64,000 bases of DNA from Nymphaea colorata (taxonomy: Eukaryota > Streptophyta > Magnoliopsida > Nymphaeales > Nymphaeaceae), in the NCBI RefSeq assembly GCF_008831285.2, contig NC_045142.1, positions 6,333,501-6,397,500 of the forward strand, written 5' to 3'. Below are positions 36,782-48,828 of this stretch, piece by piece. How positions within the stretch are numbered: position 1 is the stretch's first letter; each line of letters begins with the position of its first letter. Below the pieces are notes generated by a model that searched no databases, had not been told where the DNA came from, and saw nothing but the letters and a program-made list of their open reading frames with translations. The translations under genes were made by a program, and so were the position numbers.

Positions 36782-37021
36782 AATTTGATAGAAAAGAAGG
36801 AATAGTGTGTATTTTTCATTGAGGATTTCCTGGAAGAAATCGTCGCATCTTCTTTCGATTCCGTATAAGAGATATCCGTTCGATCAGAATAGAAGTGAAA
36901 GAGGGCCTTTTTCCTCGCCGTGTCCTTTATATGAAAATTGGGGGCCGAGGAGACATTCCATTGACGTCTACCGATGAGAATTTAACTCTACCACAAATTG
37001 AACAAAAAGCTGCCGAATTTT
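36782..37021 (+). pseudogene. ycf4: Nuclear copy of a chloroplast ycf4 fragment (NUPT)
   Basis: Read in one frame from 36784 the sequence gives FDRKEGIVCIFH, a stop (TGA 36820-36822), then [53 protein letters not shown] and IEQKAAEF, ending at another TGA (37021-37023). This is the C-terminal third of Ycf4, the thylakoid photosystem I assembly factor encoded in plastid DNA. The internal stop stands where the functional protein has an Arg-Trp-Gly type context, and the last dozen or so residues are missing. No promoter or other plastid gene is next to it. It is an old, non-functional insertion of organelle DNA into the nuclear genome. Confidence 0.9.
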
Positions 37022-40000
37022 GAAAACAGTATTTCCTTGAAGGAGTGAAAAACAAAAATACTCCCCTCGGATTATTCATCTAAAAATCAGTTTTTGTAAG
37101 CCCACTCAAACATAAAAAAATGTTTTTAAAACACATTGAACAATAACGTGAGTTCTATCAAAAGCTCATTTTTGAAGACACTCTAAACATTTTTAAACAT
37201 TTGGAAGACACTCTAAAACCAGTTTTTGAAGGCAAAAAGTGGTTTTGCTTTCAAATCGCCACTGAAATGAGTTCTATCAAAACTCGTTTTCAGCAAAAAC
37301 TTACTTTTCAAAAGGGAGTGAATAATCTCGTACCCCCGAGGTTATTAATTTTTTTTTTTGACTGTGTCACCCAAATTACCGAAACGTATGCACCAGTTTT
37401 TCAAACTGCTTAAACAACTAATTTTAACAAAACTAGTTATCACCAAACCGGTTTTTTTTGAGTATGTCATCCAAATGCCACCCATTTTTTTACAAACTCA
37501 TTCTTTACTATCGCCCAAAAAATTCTGGTTCCAAAGGGCATCCAAAGGGTTACCCAAGCATTCTTTTGTTTACTTTTGATGATATCACCTTCGTGTAAAA
37601 CCCCCAAGGCCATACTTTTGTACCTCTAAGGTTATGGCTTCTTTTCAGACTTGGGTGAACCTACATTTATACATCCTTCAACTTGAATGTTGTGCTTACC
37701 AGTGTTTCCAACGTAAAAGAAATCACACCAAAGCATGACAACAGCCATAAGGTTCGAACCTCCAACCCCTTGAGTGTGAGTTAGCAGCGAAGTTACATAT
37801 AGGCTGGTGTGCGCAATTGCTGACGCCAACAACAAAGTATTTATTTATTTACATATTTTTACATAGATTTCTTACAATTATTTACTTTTTTATATATGTT
37901 ATGACCCTTCAAAAATGAGAATTTCTATAACAAAGCCCCATAACCAAAACTTTCTAACTATGCCATTGGTGTGAAATACCTTGCCATTCAATTGTTTATG
38001 CCCATTAAAAAATAAATGTTTTTAAGCATATATTTGAGACTATGACTAAAAAAGTGGTTTTGTAAACAAACAGACAAACAAGCGCGTACACACACACACA
38101 CAATCTCTCTCTCTCTCTCTCAAAGTCTGGTTGTCATGAATTGGGGAGGGGACCAGAGTGGAGGAACACATCACACATATGATAAAAACACTTGGGCCCA
38201 TCACTTGCTCCCCTTTTTTTAACACTCTCCCATGAAAGTTAAAAGATGCCCCACAGTAGTAGAAGGAAGAGGGAAGGAGGGCCGTCTGCCATGGCTTCTT
38301 TTGGCTGGACAGCAGGTCAGGAGAAGGTGAAGGTGATGGTCATATGAAGTGGGTCCCCGGCCCACTCATGACATACATATGGGTGGCCTTGCATCTTCCT
38401 TCACTTTGATTGGCCGTTGCTGGGGAAGGCATGATCATGTCCCCCCACCTCACTGTTTCACTGATTTTATTGCATTCAATTACGCCAGCCACCGCCAACT
38501 TTCATCGAACCATGATCTGGGAACAGGACAAAGGGATTTTCAGTGACGAAATGGTAGAGATAAAAGAGGGATAGAGACAAGGTCCTTTTCGTCGATAAAA
38601 AGATTGTTCTAGGTACATGCACTGGAGCATCACAGCAACAAGGTTGTTGTCCAATTGGACGCTACTGGACAACAGCACTTTCCTCATGAAGAGGACCAAT
38701 ATGCATCCCCAAGTTGATCCACTCAACTGTTTGAGTTCATGGTGTTGGGCCAAAGAAGCTCATGACATATTGAGACTGGTAAAAATGATCTTGGGCTGCG
38801 TGAGATGCCGACATTGCGGTCCAAACTGTGTGTTGGAGGGTCGAACACACTACCCGAGCTCGATGCCCTCGGCGTGCACCATGTGTCCCTCCCCTGAGGA
38901 ACAACCTTTTGTTTTCCCATACCCAAATAGATATGTTTTTATTAGATCGCCGCCAAAACTTCGTCTCCTACCTTAAGGGCATGTTTTTGGGATCCGAGTG
39001 AAGGTCGAAGCCTCTCCCTTCCCTCTCCCCTCTTAAGTCTAGGGCTGCGAAGGAAGGTCACACTCGTTATTCTTCAACTTTAATACTTACTGGTGCCCCT
39101 CCTTTTACATAACAAAGAGTCGATGTCATGCATGTTCGAAATGGTGATGGACAAACAACCCCTTGCCACCTCCAGGACTGTCCATTGCGCCAACTCCATG
39201 GGGAATCTATCTTAAGGGCATATTTCATTACAGGAACAATGCTTTCAGTGTGTACTTCCACCATAGTGTACTTACACCTTAAAGCTAAGTGATAGAAGTG
39301 GGACTGTTGCCCCACTGACTACCTCCACTGGATATCAAAGTTAAAAAAGTTGTACAGAACGGTAGAAAAAGCTCTTGAACTCTCTCAGCATGTGTTTGAT
39401 TGTTTTTTCCGAGTTATTCGACCGACCAAATATGGAGCTAAGAGTGGCACTTTCTCTGTTTTCAGTCATTGTTTTAGGACTTACTTTGGTTCACTCTGTT
39501 GTTGATGATTCTTTCAAGTCCTCAGAAACTTGTTTGTATGTGGCAGGGACAACATTAATTGACAATTTTGTATTTCTTCCCAAGTGAACTGATCTCTAGA
39601 CAGAATTTGCAGGAGATGGAGAATAACAGTTGAAAAAATATGAAACAACCGATGATTTCTACTTAGCCTAATGCAATTTTATACCTTTACAAACGCTGAA
39701 ATTGCTCTATTTTTTGTGGAAGAAAAGTGCATTCAAGCAGATCCTGAGTAATTTATGTTGAAAACGATTCCACGTATATAAGAAAATTGAATTCTGATTT
39801 CTACCGTAATCCCAAGTGTGGCTAATTCCAACTAAAGGCATGAGGTATCTTTTGTTTGCCTCTTTCTCTTTTCATTAATGTTATTTAATAAAAGAACCAA
39901 AGATAGGGGGAGAGGTTATGGAAAAATGAGTAAATTTAGTCAATTTGGGACTTGTTTTTCTGGTTCCATCAATCCCAATACTCATTATTTCTAACTACAC

Positions 40001-40931
40001 AGGCATCTCTTACTTATTTTCCTCCCTTCCTCTTAAATCTAATTTAATAAATGAGCCAAACAGTGGGCTACCTTTGTGGTCTGATGATTTTCAAATTTGT
40101 GTTGTTAAAAAGTGTTGCAAAAGGTGCATTCTGTTGCTAAAAACTGTGGCCAAACAATTGTCATTGCTAAATCACATTTTCCAGATAATTTTTAGCAATA
40201 CAAAAATATCTCAGTATAGAAGTTAGCCGCTAATTTCAGTTCATATATATATATATATTAATTATAACGGGACATGAGAATTTGGGCATGATTTGTTGCT
40301 GGAATAGGACAAAGACAAGACTGCAAAAGCACGTTGTAATATGTGGGCAGTGTTTTGGCTGGACGAGTAAATGCGAGGGCGGTACTGGCTCACATGTGAA
40401 AGGTAAGTTTGCTTGTGAGCCCATCAAAGTTTCTAGGGACAAATCCTTTATTGCGAGTCTGTGACCCTGCGCTCTGCTTTTTACTGGTTACCACAGGATA
40501 AACCCTAAATAAAGAGCGAGGGAGAGAGATGGGCTTAGACGCAGCCGCGACCTCCACTGGCTCCATGGTCCCCCGCTTTGGCTCTCTTTTAAGATGCACT
40601 ATCAAACCCCCCTTCCACGTTAAACTCGTGGGCAGTGTAGAGAGTGGCCAAATGAAAACTGACCATTTATTAGTGGTGGAGTCAGAAATTTTGACGCAAA
40701 AAGTTATAAATACCTAAATTATAATTGCCGAGTACTATATAATTATGTAAATAAGTACGTTTAATAACATAAGGAATTTTACTCATATGTATCCTCGGTG
40801 CGGCTGGATTTATGTCACAGACTTGTGTTATTGATTAATTTTCAATCTAACTGAAGTTTGTGGAGCTTAATTTAGGTGCTAGATTTAACTATATTGATCT
40901 TGAAACACAATCGCTTCTTTCACCCTTCATA
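37022..40931. other. Intergenic; no gene recognised
   Basis: Short frames only, none with a recognisable domain (the longest is 38617-38976). The repeat copy at 37783-37910 falls in this stretch. Just before it, 37735-37800 read on the minus strand contains gaggttcgaacctta, which resembles a tRNA-type B box and hints at a tRNA-derived SINE. Confidence 0.35.
37783..37910 (+). repeat. Dispersed repeat, copy 2 (partner of 26399-26525)
   Basis: The sequence runs agcgaagttacatataggct, ggtgtgcgcaattgctgacg, then an AT-rich tail with tacatatttttacatag and tatatatgtt. The order of elements and spacing match copy 1. It is more diverged at the start. Confidence 0.65.
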
Positions 40932-41333
40932 TGTTGATTAAAATGGTCCGCAACTAATGAATCCTGTGTTACCTTTTTCTTTTCTTGAGCCAACTGCTGT
41001 TGGCTGAAGGAAAAGCCGGCTAGCTGCTTTCAAGAGTCGGTCGTAAGTTCGATTCTCATGAGCGATACTTCCCTTTGTTGATTAAAATGGTCTGCAACTA
41101 ATGAATCCTGTGTTACTTTTTCTTTTCTTGGGCTGTTGGCTGAAGGAAAAGCCGGCTAGCTGCTTTCAAGAGTCGGTGGTAAGTTCGATTCTCATGAGCG
41201 ATACTTCCCTTTGTTGATTAAAGTGGTCTGCAACTAATGAATCCTGTGTTACCTTTTTCTTTTCTTGGGCCGTTGGCTGAAGGAAAAGCCGGCTATCGGT
41301 TGTAAGTTCGATTCTCATGAGCGATACTTCCCC
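40932..41333 (+). repeat. Three tandem copies of a ~140-base unit with a tRNA-like B box
   Basis: The units begin tgttgattaaa.tggtc at 40932, 41076 and 41212 (spacings 144 and 136); the third is shortened inside. Each contains gcaactaatgaatcctgtgt, ctgaaggaaaagccggct, and taagttcgattctcatgagc. The last resembles the B box of a tRNA promoter (GGTTCGANTCC), with ggctagctg upstream as a possible A box in the first two, so a tRNA-derived SINE origin is possible. Divergence between copies is low, so the triplication is recent. Confidence 0.9.
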
Positions 41334-44300
41334 GCACTGCAAAAAGAATGAGGGAGAGAGAATATGCAAATTTTAGTTTGTGTGTGTGTATGTTTCTGTG
41401 TGGACCAGACACTTACATGTCAAACTTAGAGAGCATTTGATGGCTACAGAAAAAATGCCATGAACTTTCCTGGGAGACCCGTAGAAGTAAGCTTGTTTTT
41501 CCCTGGGTCCGACATTTTACCCCACGCTATTTTTCCCCAGATCCCGAATGAATTTGGGATGAAATTTAGGCGCGCTTGATGTGCCGATATAAAGGTCTGA
41601 AATTTCAGGAAAAAAAGTCTCCAAATGATTTTTTTTGCCAGTGCATCAAACTCCCCTAAAAGATACATGACACTTGATGATGGTTTTTTCCTTTTCAAAT
41701 ATGAATGATCAGCTTTAGAGTAAAAGCTCTAGTTGTGCTGGTTTAAGCTGCTATAGTTGTCGTTGCAATGCTGATGCTTGAAAAACCCTAAGATGGACTG
41801 TTGAACTTTGAGAACATTGATGAAGCTTTGCCGGGCCGTCAGGAGCCATAATGGGATTTGAACTTGCAATCTGACTGACGGGCACGTCTTTTAACTTATA
41901 GCCGTTACCAAATTCTCCTGAATCTTTCATCAATGTTAATGAATCAAACTATTACTTTTTCTCTCTCTGTAGAAGTTTTTAAAACTGAGTTATGGTTTTT
42001 TATGGTACTTAACTCACATTTTGAAAATTATTTAAAGCAACGTACTGTAAGATGTTGCACATATAATAAAGAGCACAGTTCCAGCAGAAAGACTTAGTAA
42101 GGTTTCTTTTTCCCTTTTTCTTCTTTTTTTTTCTTTTTTTTTATTGCTAAACAAAGTCGAGTTAGTGAGACTAAATTAATGATTTCAAATGTCCTTAAAT
42201 AAATTATTTTAGTTCCCATACATTTCCATTCAACTGTTCATCTACCATTAATGCCATTAGTACAATATATTTAACTACATTTAGGTTGGCTAGGTGTTTT
42301 CGTACATATACCTAATAATTTGGTACTTCTTTTCAAACTGACATGGAGAATTGGGTACGGGCTTTCAATTTGTTTTAGGTGTACATTTTCATAACTCAGG
42401 TAATTGAAATGGCATAAAGGGAGTGTTTGGTTACTCCAAATTTCAAATCTATGACCTGATATGGATTTGATATGTCATGCTTTTGTTGATGTGGCAAAAG
42501 ATCTATGGTAAAATCCATGGTTTATGAAACTAAGGATCTTATGTCAGACCAAATGTGAGATTTAAGATCAAAATGAGAATGACTTGAAATTAAATCCATG
42601 TTTAGTTTTCAAATCCTATTGATCTTGAATATGAGACTATCAAATCAAAGGCCCTTACAGTCCTATGGGCCTTTTTTGTGGCAATTTTCCTGCTCATTTG
42701 AGGTTGTTTGGCACCAAACTTTGATTTTTGGGATTTTAATCGAGAGAGAGAGAGAGAGAGAGAGAGATTCTGACAATTCTTTGCTATTGAAAAAGTGTGC
42801 ATCAACGAAACTACTGTTCTTCCATCAATAAGATGATGCAGAACATGCATCCTTCTGAAAAAAATAGGAAATGAATAGTTAACAGTGACGATACTGAGAG
42901 ATTGATTGGGAAAGAATTAGAACAACCTCTTACGGAGAAGAGCTATTTTCTGAACAAAGTCCAGAGGCAGAATGAAGGTAACAAAAACACAAATCTATTT
43001 CACATGGTGGCCAAAAACAATCAAGTAAAGAAGATTTTTGGAGTATTGTGGTGAATGGTACCAAACTCCAAGTCGGGAGGTGAATCTGCTGAAGTCCCCT
43101 GCCATACCTTTCAAAGTGCAAAAACAGAAGAGCGAGCAGATTGTTTCTATTCTGAGTTGGAAGGAAGATGCTCTCCTACTGGCATAGGTTATGGTGCGGA
43201 TTTCAAGGAGAATGAAGTTGGGATGGGTGAGCTTGAAACTTGTAACAGAGTATCAACATGATTTTTCAAATTTGCTATATTATACCCAAGAAAAACCTTA
43301 CTGTTTAAAACCAGTAAACGATATTTGTGACAATGCTTCAGATCCCAGACCTGTGATCAGATCAGCCATTAGTCCTATGTCAAATCCATGACTTTGTCAT
43401 ACTTAGATTGTCAAACCATAGGCTTAAGATCCTGACTGTCCTCCAAATTCGTGCATATGGTAAAAGCAAGGGAAGCTAGTGAAAGCTTTGCTGGTGGTAG
43501 TACATCAAGTGTTGTGGGGCTAATTAATTTTTGTCTTTTGAACTGCTGGCCATCTTCAGAGATTATTTCGTTCAAACTGAATGTTTCTCTGAATTGGGCG
43601 GTCGAATCCGCAGCCTCTAAACGAGCCGAGGTCCTTTCTGTTGTTTTTTGTTTGTTTTTGTTGCTGGCTTATAGACCTTTGATTGAAATAAGTTTGTTCT
43701 TTGGTGAACAAAGGCAAAAAGACCTCCTTCCCAGCAGGCCGGTTCCATCGGAATAGTTAAAGTGATGACAAACACGTACTTTCCAAATTATACTACCTCA
43801 TTTTCGCCTACTAGTATTGGGGATGATCAGGAGAGAGTATATCGGCCTTAATCAGTATTTACTTGTATCTTATATGACTTATTTCTAGTAGGAAAGTGAC
43901 CTTCTCATCTGTACTCGAGGCACTGTCTGCCCATCTTATATGTTCCACACTCTTGCACTTAGGTGTGGCTGATATTCTGTTAGTGTACGTTGGGTTCATT
44001 TGGCTCCTTGCGCTTTGGTATGACGGCGTTGACGATGTGGGTTGCTACGAATGGAAATGGATATGACTTGTGAAAGCTAAGCAAGGGATGATAGTTTTAA
44101 GGGCAGGTAGAAGCAGGGAAAGAAAAGTTATTGGATGGGAAAGCATGAAATGATTGGGGAAAGAATAAAAATGCTTGAGTCTTTGAAATGCCTTGAACAC
44201 AAGCATGCATGCAAACTTTGTGCAGATTGACAACTCATTTCCCAACGATTGGGAAATTCAGTTCTATTGTTTCCAATCTAAGGTGATGCATGAACAATTT

Positions 44301-44660
44301 CCTGTTATAAGGAAAGCAGTTTTCCCACGCCATGGGAAAAATAATTCCTCTCAATTTTCCTTTTTCAATTTTGTCGAGACTATGCAATTTATGGTTCCAT
44401 AAGCAGCAAAATCATAAGCTCACTTCTAACATTTGGGTGTCTTTTCACATAACTCCCATTATAACATCAGTGGAATTTAGGTAAGGTAAGATGAAAGCAA
44501 GTTCTGTACGTTGCTCTATATATATAACAAACAAATGCTGAATGTGGACCCTCTTATCAATATTCATATTTATTTTTATGTCCAAACATTACATATGCAT
44601 GTGAATGAGATAATAAATAGGTTTGAAATAATAAATAAGTATAAGATAAAAAAAAATTAT
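41334..44660. other. Intergenic; no gene recognised, possible small transposon
   Basis: No coding homology was seen. A possible MITE is described at 41429-41656. At 41820-41935, read on the minus strand, tggtaacggctataag and gcaagttcaaatccc could be A and B boxes of a SINE. A (GA)n run lies at 42740-42767. The short frames at 43055-43756 have no recognisable content. Confidence 0.35.
41429..41656. mobile_element. Possible MITE with imperfect terminal inverted repeats
   Basis: The left end gagagcatttgatgg and the reverse complement of the right end (ggggagtttgatgc) are similar and face each other 228 bases apart, both leading into A-rich sequence. The flanks (tta on the left, taa on the right) do not form a convincing direct target duplication, so the class is open. 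Confidence 0.35.
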
Positions 44661-44668
44661 GAGGTATT

Positions 44669-45358
44669 GAGATAACGGATAAATGTATGAGATAATGCTA
44701 AACATAAATATGAGATAACAAAAAACTTATGAGATACATTAAACATATATATGAGATAATGTTTATGAGACAATAACATATTTATGAGATAACAAGAGAG
44801 CGGATGAATGTATGAGATAATGCTAAACATAAATATGAGATAATATTTAGGAGATAGTAAGATAACACTATGAGCGAGACAAAAAAATGAAAAAGTTTTT
44901 CTATTGCTTAGAGAGACATATTGGTTACAAACTGACAAATTTTACTTTTATCGAATCACCAAATCTTTTTTTTGTAGTTTTCGTTTTTTGTCTATATAAA
45001 AGTTTTTTTTGTATTTATCATGAAATTTTTTTGCCATATTAAAATAACACATAAAATTTCATACACGGGGACACCGTATATAAACAGCTTTGAACTACAA
45101 GAGAACAGATGAATATATGAGATAATGCTAAAATAATTATGAGATAATATTTATGAGATAGTGAGATAACACTATGAGCGAGACAAAAACATGAAAACGT
45201 TTTTCTGACAAATTTTGCTTTTATCGAATCACAAAATCTTTTTTTTGTAATTTTCGTTTTTGTCCCTATAAAAGTTTTTTTTGTATTTATCATGAACATT
45301 TTTTGCCATAATAAAATAACATATAAGGACAACGTATATAACCAGCTTCGAACTACAA
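44669..45358 (+). repeat. Tandem duplication (~300-base units) rich in TATGAGATAA
   Basis: Unit A is 44794-45099 and unit B is 45100-45358. Both run gagagcggatgaat / gagaacagatgaat, tatgagataatgct, gataacactatgagcgagac, ttttatcgaatcac, tttttttgtatttatcatga, and end with agctttgaactacaa / agcttcgaactacaa. Unit B lacks about 30 bases present in A (attgcttagagagac...). A partial unit with the same tatgagataatgctaaac phrase lies upstream at 44669-44720. Open frames on the minus strand here are by-products of the repeat. Confidence 0.9.
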
Positions 45359-47262
45359 AGTGCCATGTGTCTTTTTTTCATGAACAGTAGCTTCTCATGA
45401 AGCTACAGCAACAAGTGTCTCTTCTACGTTGGACATTTTTCATTAAAGATTCTTTTTTTTATCTGGTTTCCAGGCCTCCAATTGGGCTCCATTTTGTTAT
45501 TTTGTGGCCGTGGCATCTGTCACCTGGCCTGATTTTGTATTCTTGTTTGAGGGCAAGAAGACAAAAGAGGCAAACAGTGATAGATCGATGCTGCTATTCT
45601 AGCTACAATCTGCAGGTCAAGTTTGGCAGGATCTTATTGTTCTAATCGTTGAGTACATTGCGTTTATCTACCTCTGAATTATTACCTACAACTTGAAAAC
45701 AAATATTGTCAGACTGCTTTTTGGCAGTTCATTGCAGAAGATTTACCAACTTCATTGGGTATTTTTCGGCCAAGATGTTAGTCTTGGGTAAATCTCAACA
45801 ATTTAAGAAAAAACATAAAAATCATAAAAACGTTAAACATTCAAAAATATTAAATATCAGGAAAAAATCACAAAAAAGTCATGATAAAATCTATAGTTTT
45901 TTTTTGTTTTATTTGATTTTCTTGTATATATCACCAGATTCGAAAATCTTGCGATATCTGTGACAGTGGTTCAAAACACTGCAGGAACTGTTCTAGGATT
46001 TAGAAATAGACAAATACTCATGATAGTGTTGAATTCTCAAGGATCCTGCCAAAACATGCACAATTATCCTCATGAATAGCAACTTGCGTTACATTAGGTG
46101 CCTATCCTAGAATCAAGTATTTCAATGGCAGAAAATGGTTTGGATTTTGGATGAATTGTCCGCTACATCACATCAAGACAAACTATGTCACGACAAAAGC
46201 ACTAAAGAACCCAAGAGGAAAGGCACTGAGTCACGGATATAGGCCTACTAAGCTCGGCCAAGCTTCATCTGCCCAAGCTTGATGCCATCCTTTTGGTTCC
46301 TCCTCACATGCATGTTTCCCCAGAAGGACTCAGAAGCCTCTCCGTCCCATGTCATAGTTCTCGTTAGCAAGCAGTGGTCTATTCAAGAACTTGATGAGCA
46401 CAAATCAAGCTACTTGAATTTGGCTCGGCCCTAATGTTTTCGATCCTTGTTTCCATCTAACATCAGGAACCTTGAAAACAGATTTATATTGGCGATATGT
46501 ATATATGCCCATTTTGGCTTTAGAAAGATAGCTTAAAACTTTAGATTGATTTTAATTAGTTTCGCATTAACACACGGGCCGATATGAAGCAGTACTGCCC
46601 AATAAATATAAACCAATATATATAAGCCGACATCAAGCAGTACTTGCCAATATATATATTTCAAGAAACTCAGGTACATTATTTTCATTTCATTAAGCAG
46701 TACTCAACAATTATACACAATAATGCTCAACCTAAACCAGCACAACCTTGAAGAATTAAACCCCAAACCCTTGAGAGAGAAATCCCGGTAAATCAACATC
46801 TCTTTTCCTTCTCTTCCATTATTCCTATCTCTGCTCATTCATTTGCGACAAGAAATTCCCGGTAAAGCTCCCTGCTTTGGCCAACAGTTCCTTTGCACTC
46901 AGTTGATTTCTTCCAGCCCCTCTTCCTCCTTAAACTAATCGTCAACAATAGTTGGCATGCATCTCTATCACAATACCATCACTGCCCATGACCGTAAGTT
47001 CCTCTATCTTCATTGTCTTCTTTAAACAACAACAAAAATCAGAGACAAGAGTAAAAAGAGCAATGATCATGAGCAGAATGCTGGAGCCCAACTAGTAGGC
47101 CAGAAGCTGGCTCTTATGTTATAAAATGCTGTCACTTTGGACTCAACTTGTCTACTCGGCAGGTCAACTTGGTGACTCGGCTGAGTTTTATTAGCTTTTG
47201 CTTTTGAAGAAAAAAACAATATGTAGATTATGATTTAAGCATAAATGAAGCTATACATTGAT
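45359..47262. other. Intergenic; no gene recognised
   Basis: Nothing identifiable. Short frames (45397-45645, 45706-45963) have no known domain. Confidence 0.35.
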
Positions 47263-47324
47263 CTAATTATTTATATAATCGAACAGATAGCAGGAGGTGG
47301 CAAAATAGGGGCAAAAAACATGAG

Positions 47325-47329
<5 letters not shown>

Positions 47330-47367
<38 letters not shown>
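47330..47367. repeat. GA dinucleotide microsatellite
   Basis: About 38 bases of (GA)n directly beside the 84-base tandem duplication at 47377-47544. Confidence 0.95.
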
Positions 47368-47368
<1 letters not shown>

Positions 47369-47376
47369 TATTTTAC

Positions 47377-47544
47377 CGTGGGGTTTGATGCAAAGGAAGC
47401 ATGCGAACATGAAGATGATGGTGACACAATAGAGGGCCACGAGGTGAACAACTTCTTTACCATGGGGTTTGTTGCAAAGGAAGCATGCGAACATGAAGAT
47501 GATGGTGACATAGTAGAGGGCCACTCCGGGAACAACTGCTAGGG
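47377..47544. repeat. Two tandem 84-base units
   Basis: Units at 47377-47460 and 47461-47544 share ggggtttg.tgcaaaggaag, catgcgaacatgaagatgat and ggtgacat/catagagggcca with few differences. The unit is a multiple of three, so minus-strand frames 47267-47551 and 47263-47535 stay open across it and encode a hydrophobic repeat (VTIIFMFACFLC twice). No family was recognised, and the GA microsatellite forms the rest of the frame, so coding is unlikely. Confidence 0.88.
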
Positions 47545-47630
47545 GACCCATATATATACGTCTGTCTGGTGTAGGAGAACTAGACCAGTACCCAGAGAAA
47601 AGATGAGTATGGTAGGGGGATGTCCAGTCC

Positions 47631-47672
<42 letters not shown>

Positions 47673-47931
47673 TATATACGTGAGAGAGAGAGAAAAAGAG
47701 AGAGACTACCCCACAATGGCTCCGAGTTCTAATTGAGGCTTGAGTTTAAAGCCTCATATATATAATGCCTTGCAGACCGCTTTGCCGAAGAAGATCTAGC
47801 GTCCTTGAGGCACTTGTAGTGTTAATTTATTTCCCGAAGCTTGAATTAAACTACCGTTACTAAAATGACTACAACTGTTCCATTTCTCACGTACGAAGAG
47901 CATCCGAGCTAACCGAAACTACATGACTACA

Positions 47932-48567
47932 TTTTTTTTTTCGCTTCTGCATTGAATTTTATACATAGTTGACTAAATAACTCGTTATTCATCATTTTCA
48001 TAATTCATTCGCATAGTAACTCAACATCTCTTTAAATCGATTGGTCTGTCTTCCTATACGTGTCAAACAGATGGAATTGTGTTCAGTAATACAAAGATAT
48101 GTAATGGCTGTATCTTTCCTCTTGAAAATGCGGACATAATAGTCCCATGCTATGTCTGACAAATAGTAGAAAACGATAATGGATTGCTATATATGTCTGA
48201 CAAAGCGCACATAAAGATAATGAAACTTTTAGTAATAGTAATAATAGTTTGATTGTTTTTTTTGAGTGCCGTGCTATTGCTAGTGATCCATTATCATTTT
48301 ACACACCATGCTATTACTAGTAATGAAATTTCATTATCTTTTTGTACGATTTGTTAAACATAACATGTTATGGCTATGTCCGTATGTCCGAGAGGAAAAC
48401 TATTTTGTATTAGTGAACTCTACAATATTCCCACTTGATCGACATGTATAGGAAAAAGGCAACCGATCGATTTAAAGAGTTGTCGATTTCCTATGCGAAT
48501 TGAGACGATGAATAACGAGTTATTTAGTCAGTGAGGTATAACATTCAACGGAGAAATGAACAAAAAG
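47932..48567. mobile_element. Foldback-type element: long imperfect inverted repeat with ~300-base arms
   Basis: The left arm reads from ttcgcttctgcattgaattt (47940) inwards, and the reverse complement of the right arm from ttcatttctccgttgaatgt inwards. Both continue through a perfect 23-base match (47971-47993 with 48507-48529, including actaaataactcgttattc), then tctttaaatcgat.ggt, cctatac.tgtc, ttca.taatacaaa, and agataatgaaa near the centre. Pairing extends over most of the 636 bases with indels. There is no coding content. It could be a foldback transposon, a MULE-like element with long termini, or two head-to-head copies of one repeat. No target duplication was resolved. Confidence 0.82.
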
Positions 48568-48828
48568 TAATATTCAGACCAAGGCAGAGCTGGAAAGGGA
48601 GCTGGTTCCAACCTGGAACCGATTGCTGGGCTAAAAAAACCGACCACAGATAGGTCGTATCGGGCACGGGGAAGGAGGCATAGGACCAACTTGGGTCTCA
48701 TACAAGGTGAGATGGCTTAACTGCCATCTCTGTTGCAGCAGGTCTGGGTCGGGTTGCAAGTGGCGCCTAGTCCACAGGACTCGTTGCCACAGTTATCCCA
48801 AGTAGGGGTCAACCAATCCCATGAAATT
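48568..48828. other. Unassigned repeat-like spacer
   Basis: Mixed-composition sequence between the foldback element and the 220-base tandem duplication. No gene or known repeat was recognised. Confidence 0.3.

Noticed and set aside
42418-42720. Possible MITE starting gggagtgtttggtt
   Set aside because: The left phrase resembles common plant MITE ends but no inverted partner with a target duplication was found.
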